From assembly GCA_965209015.1 (NCBI GenBank), contig OZ242367.1:248001-312000 (forward strand): a DNA stretch of 64,000 bases, in the 5' to 3' direction. The position numbers and the translations under genes are program-made. Shown here piece after piece: positions 42,104 through 50,901 of this stretch; within the stretch, counting starts at the first letter, position 1; each line of letters begins with the position of its first letter. The stretch is from Bin80 sp965209015 (lineage in GTDB: Bacteria; Bacteroidota; Rhodothermia; Rhodothermales; Bin80). The notes beneath the pieces are model-generated. The model saw only the letters and a program-made list of their open reading frames with translations. It searched no databases and was not told where the DNA came from.

Positions 42104-42988
42104 ATGTCAGCATTAAAATTTCTGGTTCCTGGGGTTATTCCTCAGGAAGAGTTTGATGCGATTCAGATTGAGACTCACGAGGTTGTCCCTGGAATCTTGA
42201 TGCTCGTTGGATTGGGGGGGAACATCGGGGTGTCGTATGGCGAAGATTCCACCTTCATGATTGATGGTCAGTTTGGACCTCTTACAGAGAAGATTCTGGC
42301 TGCAATTAGAACCTGTACTGATCATCCAGTGCAGTATGTTCTCAATACTCATTGGCATCTAGACCATGTGGCAGCGAATCAGAGTCTAGCTAAACGGGGA
42401 CTGACCATCTTGGCACACGAAAATGTCCACAAGCGTTTGAGTGTGGATCAGAACTTACCTACATTCAAGGCAACCGTCCCTGCCATGCCGGGCGTGGGGC
42501 TTCCAAGGGTCACCTTTTCACAGGATATGTCTCTACACTGGAATGGCGATACGATCAATATCTTCCATGCGCCACATGCACATACGGATGGTGATACGAT
42601 TGTCCATTTCAAGTCAAGCAACGTCATTCACATGTCGGATACCTACTTCAACGGAATGTATCCAATCATTGACATGGACACCGGAGGGACGATAGAGGGG
42701 ATGATTACGGTTGCAGATCAAGTACTCGCACGTTCCAACGAGAACACGAAGATCATCCCAGGGCATGGCCCGCTATCTGGGATCAAAGAGCTACAGGCCT
42801 ATCGGGATATGTTGGTGACTGTACGTGACGCAGTTACTGCACTGATTCGTCAAGATATGTCTCAAGAGGAAGTGATTGCCCAGAAGCCGACAGCTGCCTT
42901 GGATGCTGATTGGGCGGGCGGCGTTTTAGATCCAGATACGTTTGTATCTCACCTGTACAACTTGTTAACGAAAACTGTTAGTCAATAA
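42104..42988 (+). CDS. Metallo-beta-lactamase-fold hydrolase
   Basis: This is an MBL-fold hydrolase of about 294 residues from the ATG at 42104 (the frame also allows a TTG at 42095). The zinc motif is THWHLDHVAANQ near residue 83, with later ligands in HAPHAHTDGDTIVHF, the MSDTYFNGMYP segment and IPGHGPLSG. The pattern resembles the quinoprotein-relay-associated or general MBL hydrolases, and the substrate is unknown. There is no clear signal peptide. The 3' end overlaps that of the convergent dnaJ-like gene by 11 bases. Confidence 0.88.
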   Translation: MSALKFLVPGVIPQEEFDAIQIETHEVVPGILMLVGLGGNIGVSYGEDSTFMIDGQFGPLTEKILAAIRTCTDHPVQYVLNTHWHLDHVAANQSLAKRGLTILAHENVHKRLSVDQNLPTFKATVPAMPGVGLPRVTFSQDMSLHWNGDTINIFHAPHAHTDGDTIVHFKSSNVIHMSDTYFNGMYPIIDMDTGGTIEGMITVADQVLARSNENTKIIPGHGPLSGIKELQAYRDMLVTVRDAVTALIRQDMSQEEVIAQKPTAALDADWAGGVLDPDTFVSHLYNLLTKTVSQ

Positions 42989-43757
42989 GCTTGGCTGCCT
43001 TTGCAACTTGGTAGAGAGTTTCTCGATCGGGTGGGCTTAGTGGGAGAACTTTCAGGTCAACCAGCATGTCGCCGGTACGCTTCGTGTCCGATTGAACCCC
43101 ACATCCTTTTAGACGAAGTCTGGTATTGGGCATTGAGTTGGGGGGTACATCAATCATGGTGGTTTCTCCGTAGGGATCCGTGATCGGTCGCGTACAACCC
43201 AAAAGAGCTTCTAATCCATTCAGGGAGAGTGTCATTTGAAGCGAGTTTCCTCTCCGGGTGAAAACAGGATGAGGCACGATCTTGAAGGTGAAGATCCTTG
43301 CACCGGGATCATCTGATGCGCGGATTCGGAATTTATTTTTCACCCCTCGTGGAAGAACAATTCGAGTCAGAGAGCCATCTTTACCACGAATCACGACCGG
43401 ACCCCCTTGAAGCGCCCGCTCCAATGAGATGTTAACCGTATTTCCTCCTCCGCCAAAGAGTTCCTCAAAAAATTCACCGATGCTTGAGAAAAAATCATCA
43501 ACGAAGGCTGTGGTGGGGACTGGGTTTGAAGCGGCATGCAATTGATCGTATGCCTGCCGTCGCGTTGGATCAGAGAGAATACTGTAGGCTTGCTGAAGCC
43601 GCTTAAACCGCTCTTCGGCCTCATCATCTCCAGGATTACGATCGGGATGATGTAGTTGGGCGAGTCGACGATAGGCATGCTTGATCTCTTCGGCAGAGGC
43701 ATACATGTCCACCTCCATCACGGCATAAAGGTCATCAGCGGTAGTCAAACGAGACAT
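42978..43757 (-). CDS. DnaJ/CbpA-like co-chaperone
   Basis: This 259-residue Hsp40 has the J domain at the N terminus (about residues 8-70) with the essential HPD in LHHPDRNPGD. A glycine/phenylalanine-poor linker follows, then a C-terminal substrate-binding region (VNISLERALQGG, then VLPRGVKNKFRIRASDDPGARIF). It has no cysteine-rich zinc domain, so it resembles CbpA rather than DnaJ. It would stimulate DnaK ATPase. It stands alone here. Confidence 0.88.
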   Translation of the reverse strand: MSRLTTADDLYAVMEVDMYASAEEIKHAYRRLAQLHHPDRNPGDDEAEERFKRLQQAYSILSDPTRRQAYDQLHAASNPVPTTAFVDDFFSSIGEFFEELFGGGGNTVNISLERALQGGPVVIRGKDGSLTRIVLPRGVKNKFRIRASDDPGARIFTFKIVPHPVFTRRGNSLQMTLSLNGLEALLGCTRPITDPYGETTMIDVPPNSMPNTRLRLKGCGVQSDTKRTGDMLVDLKVLPLSPPDRETLYQVAKAAKLID

Positions 43758-43818
43758 TACGAATCAAGGTTGGTTGAAAGATGTTTGCAGGTTATATTTT
43801 AGAATATAGTTGGCAACA

Positions 43819-45300
43819 ATGGCACGAATCAATAAGATACTGGTTGCGAATCGAGGGGAGATCGCTTTGCGCATAATGCGAACCTGTAAAGCACTTGGAA
43901 TCCATTCGGTTGCAATTTTCAGTGAAGCGGATCGAAAAAGTGCACATGTGGCGTATTCAGACGAAGCATATTGTGTGGGTCCTCCCCGCTCAGTTGATTC
44001 CTACCTGAATCTGGACCGGATCATGAATGCAGCCCAGGAAAGTGGCGCGGATGCGATTCATCCTGGCTATGGCTTTTTATCCGAACGTGCGGAACTTGCC
44101 CAAGAATGCGCAGAGCAAGGAATTGTTTTCATCGGCCCATCGGCACAGGCAATTCAGGACATGGGGGATAAGACGCTGGCCAGACAGCTTATGATGAAAC
44201 ACAATGTTCCCATTGTTCCTGGGACCACTGGAGCGATCTCTACTCTGGATGAGGCGCTGAATATTGCTAGCAAAATCGGATATCCCGTGCTTGCGAAGGC
44301 AGCTGCGGGAGGTGGGGGAAAGGGAATGCGTCTGGTTCGGAGCGCCCCAGAAATGGAGGAGTCCCTGAGCCTTGCACAGGGGGAGGCCGGATCCGCCTTT
44401 GGGGATGCAAGAATCTTTATTGAAAAGTATTTGGAAAATCCTCGCCACATTGAAATTCAGATCCTTGCGGATGCCCATGGACATTGCATTCATCTATTTG
44501 AACGCGAATGTTCTATTCAGCGACGCCACCAGAAAGTGATTGAGGAAGCCCCTGCTTCCCACATGACCGAAGAGTTAAGAGCCCAAATGGGAGCGGCAGC
44601 AATCCGTGCCTCACAGGCTTGCGGCTATGTTGGAGCGGGAACGATTGAGTTTTTGCTTGATCAGGAAAATAACTTTTATTTCATGGAAATGAATACGCGT
44701 CTTCAAGTTGAGCATCCCGTCACAGAGTCCATTACCTGCCTTGATCTTGTCGCAGAGCAAATCAAGATCGCGGAGGGGGCTCCACTACCCTACAGGCAGG
44801 ATGAGCTCACGATCCATGGACATGCGATAGAGTGTCGCATTTATGCAGAGGATCCAGCATCCAATTTTTTACCAAACCCGGGTACGATCACATTTCATCA
44901 GGTACCGGTCGGGGTTGGCGTTCGTGTTGATGCGGGTATAGAGGTTAGTGGGGAGGTCCCAATCCATTATGATCCAATGATCTCAAAAGTGATCGTATGG
45001 GGTCGTACGCGTGAAGAAGCAACCCAACGAATGATCTTTGCACTGGGGGATTATCAGATCGCAGGTGTAAAAACGACTCGTCAATTTTGCCGTCGAGTCA
45101 TGAGATGTAAAGATTGGAGGAGAGGCCGCCTGAATACTCATTTTGTAGATGAGAATCCAGAACTTTTAGCAGAAGAAGCTGAGGTCCCAAGGGAGGCCGC
45201 TGCGGTGGCAGCTGCTCTGCTGCAGAGAAGCAAACCCTCAAGCAACCCGCCTACTGCCTGGCGCTATCGCTCACTCCCCCCTTCTATTCGGCCGTCTTGA
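43819..45300 (+). CDS. accC: Acetyl-CoA carboxylase biotin carboxylase subunit
   Basis: This 493-residue enzyme (from the ATG at 43819) carboxylates biotin using ATP and bicarbonate in fatty-acid synthesis or a related acyl-CoA carboxylase. Landmarks: ILVANRGEIALRIMRTCK, IHPGYGFLSE, the ATP-loop KAAAGGGGKGMRLV, ERECSIQRRHQKVIEEAP, and MEMNTRLQVEHPVTE. The C-terminal extension after residue 440 is slightly longer than in E. coli. No biotin carrier gene is next to it, so the holoenzyme partner cannot be named. Confidence 0.94.
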   Translation: MARINKILVANRGEIALRIMRTCKALGIHSVAIFSEADRKSAHVAYSDEAYCVGPPRSVDSYLNLDRIMNAAQESGADAIHPGYGFLSERAELAQECAEQGIVFIGPSAQAIQDMGDKTLARQLMMKHNVPIVPGTTGAISTLDEALNIASKIGYPVLAKAAAGGGGKGMRLVRSAPEMEESLSLAQGEAGSAFGDARIFIEKYLENPRHIEIQILADAHGHCIHLFERECSIQRRHQKVIEEAPASHMTEELRAQMGAAAIRASQACGYVGAGTIEFLLDQENNFYFMEMNTRLQVEHPVTESITCLDLVAEQIKIAEGAPLPYRQDELTIHGHAIECRIYAEDPASNFLPNPGTITFHQVPVGVGVRVDAGIEVSGEVPIHYDPMISKVIVWGRTREEATQRMIFALGDYQIAGVKTTRQFCRRVMRCKDWRRGRLNTHFVDENPELLAEEAEVPREAAAVAAALLQRSKPSSNPPTAWRYRSLPPSIRPS

Positions 45301-45882
45301 TTTACCAATTTCATGCTCAGTCGGTAGATAAAGAGCTGTGTATACTGATTGAGTTGTTCGGTAGATAATGATGATCCATGCAAGAACGGAGATTTGCAAG
45401 GTGCTTCGTTCAAGAGATACTTAGTGCCCAAAGAAAATTTCTTTTATGAGCGACATGTATAGGAGGGGATTTAAGGAGGCATTTATAAACAGAGTATCCA
45501 TTTTATGTCGTTTATTGAGTCTCCAAATATTCTTATAATCCCATGTTAGCGATGAGGGCAAAATGAGTTGGACAAAAACGCTGAATCCCGTGGGCCATCC
45601 CATTCCAGATTTCAAAAAAAGTCTACCAACTACGCTCATCTTGAGGAGCTATGCAGGCGGGGTCTTTGATGGGCGATATGATATCAAGTTCAGACATGAG
45701 TGCGACGGTACAGCTGGTACGTTTACCGAAGAGATGATCGCTCTGGTATTTTTTATGGAGATTGTGTAACGTTTGTTGGTTGATCAAAAAGTCTCATTGA
45801 AGATTATTCAACTGAGGCGAACGTAGAAATCGAGAGAAGAGGCTTAAATAAAGGGAATTATATAGAACATTTGAATTTCCTG
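45301..45882. other. Gap after accC, no supported gene
   Basis: About 580 AT-rich bases contain only short frames on both strands. No RNA gene or clear terminator was recognised. Confidence 0.4.
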
Positions 45883-46092
45883 TTACTTCGTGGGCTTGAT
45901 TTTCTTTTTTTGGATATTGAGTAAGACCTTCACAAGTTCCATAGGTGTACGTCCGCCATACCTCGGATTCGGGCTCGGAGTATTCATCACTCGGTCAAAC
46001 TTCATATAAATACGAGCCATTTCTGCGTCTGACCTGGAACTTTTCTTTTCTCTTTCTTTGTGGGGCGTCACCCGGCCTTTTTCGTCACTCAT
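45883..46092 (-). CDS. Small hypothetical protein
   Basis: This is a 69-residue charged protein if read from the ATG at 46092, which has an AAGGAAG ribosome-binding-like sequence 10 bases upstream; the longer frame to 46146 lacks such support. It opens MSDEKGRVTPHKEREKKSS and ends in a basic KKKIKPTK tail. Its family is unknown. It follows a frameshifted gene and a methyltransferase on the same strand, so it probably belongs to that accessory cluster. Confidence 0.45.
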   Translation of the reverse strand: MSDEKGRVTPHKEREKKSSRSDAEMARIYMKFDRVMNTPSPNPRYGGRTPMELVKVLLNIQKKKIKPTK

Positions 46093-46133
46093 GAGTGAAC
46101 TTCCTTCAATATCTTGTTTGTATATCGTTCTGT

Positions 46134-46527
46134 CTATCTGTCCCAAGCTTCCGAATCTCGCCTAATCATCATACGCAATTCTACGTGTTCACTTCTATCT
46201 GTGACAAGCTTCATGCCATGCGCAACCGTGGCAGGAATAGTTTCCGTTTCGGAAACCATTTCTTGATGATCCAAGATAAATGTAACAGCGCCATTATCCG
46301 ACATTGATTCAATGACATAGTCGCAATTCTGCCAGAGAGGGATTTGAACAATATGAAGAACATTTCCTTCATTGAAGCCAGCAGCCTTGTATCCATAGAA
46401 AGCGCCATTCTCCTCAAAATCACCACGATTCTGATCTGCTCTGACCTTTGATGCTCTGTGCTTCTCTCTGAAGTAGTTTTGCCGGAGAGTACTCCGGTGA
46501 CTGCGGGGTCAGCACGCTGGTTATCAT
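46134..46527 (-). pseudogene. Frameshifted hypothetical gene after the methyltransferase
   Basis: An ATG at 46527 opens a 35-codon frame (MITSVLTPQSPEYSPAKLLQ onward, stop at 46420). A second frame without any start codon continues from about 46508 to 46134, reading ENGAFYGYKAAGFNEGNV and later VTFILDHQEMVSE. Joined by one shift near 46425-46460 they give a protein of about 130 residues. The family is unknown. The start lies 1 base after the preceding small gene, consistent with an operon with the methyltransferase. Confidence 0.5.
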
Positions 46528-46674
46528 TTAGAAATTGCGTTCATCTAGCATTCCCGAAATTGTCAGAGATATAAGTTGCTTGCGTATTCTGTATGCATGT
46601 TTAATCCCTCTTCGCGTATCATCAAGATTGGCAAGAATGAACTCTATATCTTTCTCAAATTCAGCGTGAGGCAT
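46528..46674 (-). CDS. 48-residue small protein overlapping the methyltransferase
   Basis: An ATG inside the last codons of the methyltransferase gene (14 bases overlap) starts a frame of 48 residues, MPHAEFEKDIEFILANLDD onward, mostly helical and charged, ending at TAA immediately before the next ATG. The tight overlap on one side and the adjacent start on the other suggest a real small operon member. Function unknown; too short to classify by eye. Confidence 0.4.
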   Translation of the reverse strand: MPHAEFEKDIEFILANLDDTRRGIKHAYRIRKQLISLTISGMLDERNF

Positions 46675-47482
46675 ACTGCTTGTTATATTGATCTATAAAT
46701 TCATATTTCGTCAACCAGTATACACCACCGTTCGCGCATGAATTCCCCTTCCAATCCACATTACGTATCCGATCAATTAAGATTTTTACGGGTATCTTCG
46801 ATTTGAGGTAATATCTTCTATTATTGGGTTTTGGGTTCGTAATTATTCGCTTTGGAGAAGCCCCAAATACAAATACATCGAAGTCTTTTTTTGTGGCAAA
46901 ATCAAAATCTTGCGTGCCCGTTATTTTTTCTGGCAACTGTACCCTAAAGTCCAGCTCAGGTGACTTGTCTAACACAAAAAAACTGGTTGGCACATGGTAA
47001 TCCGTGCCATCCAACGTAAAACAGTCACGTCCAAGATCTGTTATTGATGCAATACGCCAGTCTTTTGGAATTATACGTTGCCTCGTATGTTTGCGATATA
47101 CATTTGGAAGTATGAAAGCAATTGTACAAACATTTTCAAACGACATCGCCCTTTGGATAAAAGTGGATGAGAGCTTGTGGTACTGACCATAAGGTGGATT
47201 TCCTACAACTAATACACGCTCATATCTACTTGGTACGTTATACTCAAACCAATCTGCTTGAATAACCTCCTCATGCTGTGGATCTATGTCTAGTCCTATT
47301 TTGTTTTTGTGCGTGACTTTATTCAGAAACACACCGTTTCCCGCCGACGGCTCTACAACAAGGTCATATCGGTCCAAATCGTCCAAGGCAGCGAGACAGC
47401 GCCGCACTACTGCGGGCTTGGTGAAGTACTGATCTAACGCTTCACCAGTTGTCTTAGGAGCAAGGCGATTCAGCTGGTGCAT
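46661..47482 (-). CDS. Adenine-specific DNA methyltransferase
   Basis: This is a 273-residue SAM-dependent methyltransferase. The SAM-binding motif is VVEPSAGNGVFL near residue 43, the acidic motif is IGLDIDPQ, and the catalytic N6-adenine motif is VVGNPPYGQYHK near residue 95. The N terminus (GEALDQYFTKPAVVRRCLAAL) is the type seen in Eco57I/TaqI-like gamma-class enzymes. About 130 C-terminal residues could hold target recognition. Small unrecognised genes follow in the same direction and might include a nuclease partner. The next upstream sequence is an IS1595 fragment. Confidence 0.85.
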   Translation of the reverse strand: MHQLNRLAPKTTGEALDQYFTKPAVVRRCLAALDDLDRYDLVVEPSAGNGVFLNKVTHKNKIGLDIDPQHEEVIQADWFEYNVPSRYERVLVVGNPPYGQYHKLSSTFIQRAMSFENVCTIAFILPNVYRKHTRQRIIPKDWRIASITDLGRDCFTLDGTDYHVPTSFFVLDKSPELDFRVQLPEKITGTQDFDFATKKDFDVFVFGASPKRIITNPKPNNRRYYLKSKIPVKILIDRIRNVDWKGNSCANGGVYWLTKYEFIDQYNKQYASR

Positions 47483-47484
47483 TC

Positions 47485-47733
47485 CTACCCCACCAACTCC
47501 CTGAACAGCACTTTGCGACCGACCATCCCCGCGACTATATGTTGCATTTGTATTTCCATATCCAGATCATGCAGGTTGTACTTACCTGCGAATTGGGCAA
47601 TATAACGGTTCAAGTGCTTCTTGCTGACATGGTGATATACGCCATGATACGCCCACTTTAGAACCGCACAGAATGATTCAACTCCGTTTACGTGTGCCTG
47701 TCCATGGACGTACTCCCATATTATTCGACTCAA
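47485..47733 (-). pseudogene. IS1595-family transposase, C-terminal fragment
   Basis: The 82 codons read HGQAHVNGVESFCAVLKWAY followed by HHVSKKHLNRYIAQFAGKYN, the last quarter of IS1595/ISXO2-type transposases (H-x-N-x-x-E-x-F, with the last catalytic Glu, then the YHH-S-KHL-RY-EFA signature). Everything upstream, including the zinc ribbon and first two Asp residues, is gone. It ends 2 bases before the start of the methyltransferase gene, so the methylase may have arrived with, or next to, an element. Confidence 0.8.
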
Positions 47734-48219
47734 CTCGGTTTAGTCTACAATTGGTGGATTTGGACGGGGTTCGGTCAGGATTGGGGGTGTCTAAAGAGCC
47801 GTAATGCCGTACGTTTGGTAGTTTGGGCAAAAATGAAGCTCTTTCCGCCTGAAATTCAGACCGCACAAAATGGCCGAATAGGTGGCTTTTCTAATGTTCA
47901 AATCTGTCAGGACATTCTCAAAATAGACCTATCTCCCTGGAAAACAAGGCTTTTTTCCTCAGAGAGTCACAACCTGTCAAAGTTAGGATTCACCTCATTC
48001 AAATTGATAAAATAGAAAAATGAAGTCTCTGTACATAAGATCAGATGAGCGTGACTTACTGAATGAATTGTACATACAATCTATACTCTAGATCAGAAAA
48101 TGCTTCCATAAATTGAGGTGGATATTCTGGGGTACTCTGAAACACTATGCTTGACCGTTTCGTGCGGACGAACTGGATTCTTGTATGTAGTTGCTGAATC
48201 CGTATAGAGCCGTGCGCCT
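47734..48219. other. Gap between IS1595 fragment and O-methyltransferase gene
   Basis: About 490 bases, AT-rich towards the right, contain a 107-codon plus-strand frame without family resemblance. No other element was recognised. Confidence 0.4.
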
Positions 48220-48894
48220 TCAATAGATTTTTTGTATCAGAGCCAGTCCATCCCCTATGGGTACCAGAGTCAGATGGATTCTGGAGTCTTGGTGTAGTTT
48301 TTTGTTCAACATCTGAATGGACTGTGTCGCCTCGCTCTCTGCCGTAGGATTGACGACATCTCCGCCGCGTAGCACATTATCAATCATGATCAGCCCGCCG
48401 GGCCGTACCAAAGCAAGAGATCTTTCGTAGTACAAGTCATAACTTTCCTTATCTGCGTCAATGAAAGCGGCATCAAACGAATTGGCTTTCCCCTGTGCAA
48501 TAAGTTCAGTCAGCGTATCGGATGCGGGGGCCAGATGCAATGAGATCCGATCGGCTACGCCAGCCTCGGACCAATAGCGGCGAGCAATCGCGGTAAAATC
48601 TTCACTGATATCACACGCAACGAGATGACCGTCAGGTGGGAGTGCCAGTGTCATCGCAAGTGCAGAATATCCGGTAAAGGTACCAATCTCCAATACTGAT
48701 CGCGCCTGAATCAAGCGCAGGAGGATTGCCATAAACTGTCCCTGATCAGGAGATATTTGCATTTTTGCATCGGGATGCTCCGCCGTCTCTTTACGGAGCG
48801 CCTCCAAGAGAGGGTGCTCACGCAACGAGACACCTAAGATATATTCACGAAGTTCATCCGTCAGGGAGAGTGTGGATCGGGACATGGTTGACAA
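48220..48894 (-). CDS. Class I SAM-dependent O-methyltransferase
   Basis: This 224-residue enzyme is of the caffeoyl-CoA/catechol O-methyltransferase type. The SAM motif is VLEIGTFTGYSALAMTLAL near residue 65. The metal- and substrate-side acidic residues occur in AFIDADKESYDLYYE and MIDNVLRGGDVVNP. The physiological substrate is unknown (small aromatic or tRNA hydroxyuridine have been found for relatives). It follows trmB by 17 bases on the same strand and is probably co-transcribed with it. Confidence 0.88.
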   Translation of the reverse strand: MSTMSRSTLSLTDELREYILGVSLREHPLLEALRKETAEHPDAKMQISPDQGQFMAILLRLIQARSVLEIGTFTGYSALAMTLALPPDGHLVACDISEDFTAIARRYWSEAGVADRISLHLAPASDTLTELIAQGKANSFDAAFIDADKESYDLYYERSLALVRPGGLIMIDNVLRGGDVVNPTAESEATQSIQMLNKKLHQDSRIHLTLVPIGDGLALIQKIY

Positions 48895-48911
48895 GGGGGT
48901 AAGTCAATCAG

Positions 48912-49865
48912 TTAATAGTAAGTGTTCATGATTTGAAGATCTCTGCGCGACAGCCAATTAGCGACTGCTTTAACCGCTTCGCTTGTTCCTCGGGTTGCAA
49001 TTGGTTTCCCAAAATTCATGATGCTCAGTAAAAGTTCTGCATTAGATTTCTCTACGGGCCGAAGCTGCAGAAACAATTCTTGCACCAATTCGGGTTCATG
49101 TACCCGAGTTACAAAAACCAAGCCTTCCTGTACAATCATCTGTAGTACATCTAGAACTACAACATGACCGTTTGGGAAGTGGTGAATGATGTTCTCAAAT
49201 TCAGTTACAACAGGAATAGTCCCGTTCAGGAGGGCGTGATGCATACCGTCTTCTCTGTGAACATCAGGAGGGACATCGGGTGAGGATTGAACCTGTTTTT
49301 GAATCTGCGCATGAAAAACGCTGCGCCCTTCGTGTAGCCATTTACGAGCATACTTGGTGCGAAGGACTGCGGGAGGAGGATTGCTGTGGATGATTTGAAA
49401 ATATCCAGATTCATGCACAAGTGAAATGGTTTGATCAAAATACTGTTCATCATCCGAAGTGAAGAGCAGCGACCCTTCTGTTCGGAGGCGGGCAGCAAGC
49501 AATCGAAAAAAAGATTGGTTGAATAGCCTCCGATCAGCATGCCGATGTTTTCTCCATGGATCGGGAAAGTTCACGTAAACTTGAAAGAGGCTTTCATTTT
49601 CCAGCACATTACGTAATAGAAACAACCCACTTCCATGATGTAACCGGACATTGGACAACTTTGAACGCTGCAGATGCTTAAAGGCACGAGCAACAGACCC
49701 ACGAGATAGATCAGCTCCCAGACAATTCCAATCAGGGTTTGATTTTGCAATGGAGGCTAGGAATCTGCCATCTCCAAATCCAATTTCCAGAGTCAGGGGT
49801 GCATCGCGCCCAAACATCTCCGCGTTCGTAGCGGGAAAAGGGATGCAGGGCAGGTCAAGAAACAT
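48912..49865 (-). CDS. trmB: tRNA (guanine-N7)-methyltransferase with C-terminal extension
   Basis: This enzyme makes m7G46 in tRNA. The TrmB core spans about residues 15-205: SAM motif LEIGFGDGRFLASIA, acidic GADLSRG, and the signature VNFPDPWRKHRHADRRLF near residue 117. The protein has 317 residues, about 100 more than typical. The extra C-terminal part (VHREDGMHHALLNGTIPVVT onward) has no obvious family and contains two predicted hydrophobic strands. Such extended TrmB proteins occur in some Bacteroidota relatives (uncertain). ruvA is upstream on the same strand. Confidence 0.9.
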   Translation of the reverse strand: MFLDLPCIPFPATNAEMFGRDAPLTLEIGFGDGRFLASIAKSNPDWNCLGADLSRGSVARAFKHLQRSKLSNVRLHHGSGLFLLRNVLENESLFQVYVNFPDPWRKHRHADRRLFNQSFFRLLAARLRTEGSLLFTSDDEQYFDQTISLVHESGYFQIIHSNPPPAVLRTKYARKWLHEGRSVFHAQIQKQVQSSPDVPPDVHREDGMHHALLNGTIPVVTEFENIIHHFPNGHVVVLDVLQMIVQEGLVFVTRVHEPELVQELFLQLRPVEKSNAELLLSIMNFGKPIATRGTSEAVKAVANWLSRRDLQIMNTYY

Positions 49866-49873
49866 GGTAGTCC

Positions 49874-50227
49874 CTAAGCGAAGGGGTGGGCATTCTCAAT
49901 ATGTCTGCCCCCATTGCCGTCTGTCCCCAGCATCTGTCCTGATCGCCGAATTCGTGTTCTGACTTGATTGAGTGCAGGGGACAAAATATATGTAAGACCA
50001 CTGTATTCTAGGAACGTATCCTTCGCGTCTTCCTCTACCATGTTGTCTCCTGGATTGATAGTATCCAAGACATCTGGGCCAGCATTCATCTCCTCTGCTA
50101 TGCGATTACTACTAAAGAGTGCAACAGGATTGATCCGAGGTTGTATTTTCGGACGCAGGATTATTTCCACCCCAACTGCAGAGGTGCTTTGAATGGAGCT
50201 GTGCTGGCTGAAGGAATCTTGCTGCAT
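49874..50227 (-). CDS. Possible small hypothetical protein downstream of ruvA
   Basis: A 117-codon frame opens 35 bases after ruvA on the same strand and ends 9 bases before trmB. The composition is protein-like (mixed charged and hydrophobic residues) but there is no domain, signal peptide or ribosome-binding sequence. It could be a real small gene or chance; an equal plus-strand frame overlaps it. Confidence 0.3.
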   Translation of the reverse strand: MQQDSFSQHSSIQSTSAVGVEIILRPKIQPRINPVALFSSNRIAEEMNAGPDVLDTINPGDNMVEEDAKDTFLEYSGLTYILSPALNQVRTRIRRSGQMLGTDGNGGRHIENAHPFA

Positions 50228-50262
50228 TGCAGAGAGACTTGGAATATTAGAGAATCAGTCGG

Positions 50263-50844
50263 TTACTGGCCCAGTGCCAGTTGGACATACTCTTCGGCAG
50301 TATTCACTTCGGGATGCGATCGGATGACTTTACGTACCATCAGTTCGGCTTTTGCACGGGAAAGCCCCAGTGTTTCCAGAGCGGCAAGTGCATCCGCCCT
50401 TGCGGTGGAGGCACCAGATTCCTCTGTTTGCGCCAGATCCAATTCGCGGATTCGGTCAAATAATTCTACAACTAGTCGTTCGGCTGTTTTGCGACCGACT
50501 CCACTAATTCGTTGGAGCATTACAGGTTGTCTCAGGGTAATATATTTAACTAGTTCTTCTGGAGTCAAGGTGGAAAGTGCTGCAATTGCGATCCTCGGGC
50601 CTACTCCAGATACACCTAAGAATAACTCAAAGATTGCTCGTTCGCCGGAGGTAAAGAATCCGAATAAGTTCTCACGGTCTTCCCGGGTATAATGATGCGT
50701 AAGCAGCCGAATTTTTTTTCCAGAATCCGGTAGTTTATCCGAAGTAGACATAGGAATAAATACCTTATACCCGATTCCCTGCACATCTATGACCGCATGG
50801 GTCGGTCCTTTGGTACTAAGGATTCCTTCAATGTATTCAATCAT
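50263..50844 (-). CDS. ruvA: Holliday junction branch migration protein RuvA
   Basis: This is a DNA-binding tetramer that holds Holliday junctions for the RuvB motor. The 193 residues count from the ATG at 50844 (MIEYIEGILSTKGPTHAVID); the frame also extends five codons further upstream. It contains the OB-fold, the helix-hairpin-helix pair (LMLQRISGVGRKTAERLVVEL type motif near residue 105) and the C-terminal UBA-like domain III (ALETLGLSRAKAELMV). ruvB and ruvC are not in the window. Its 5' region borders that of divergent murJ by 57 bases. Confidence 0.93.
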   Translation of the reverse strand: MIEYIEGILSTKGPTHAVIDVQGIGYKVFIPMSTSDKLPDSGKKIRLLTHHYTREDRENLFGFFTSGERAIFELFLGVSGVGPRIAIAALSTLTPEELVKYITLRQPVMLQRISGVGRKTAERLVVELFDRIRELDLAQTEESGASTARADALAALETLGLSRAKAELMVRKVIRSHPEVNTAEEYVQLALGQ

Positions 50845-50901
50845 AATTTTATAGACCACAGATTAGGTAAGATACGGCGTGTTCACGTACACAGACGCAC
50901 T

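Noticed and set aside
45563..45769. 68-codon plus-strand frame after accC
   Set aside because: No motif, no ribosome-binding sequence and an overlapping opposite frame of similar length.
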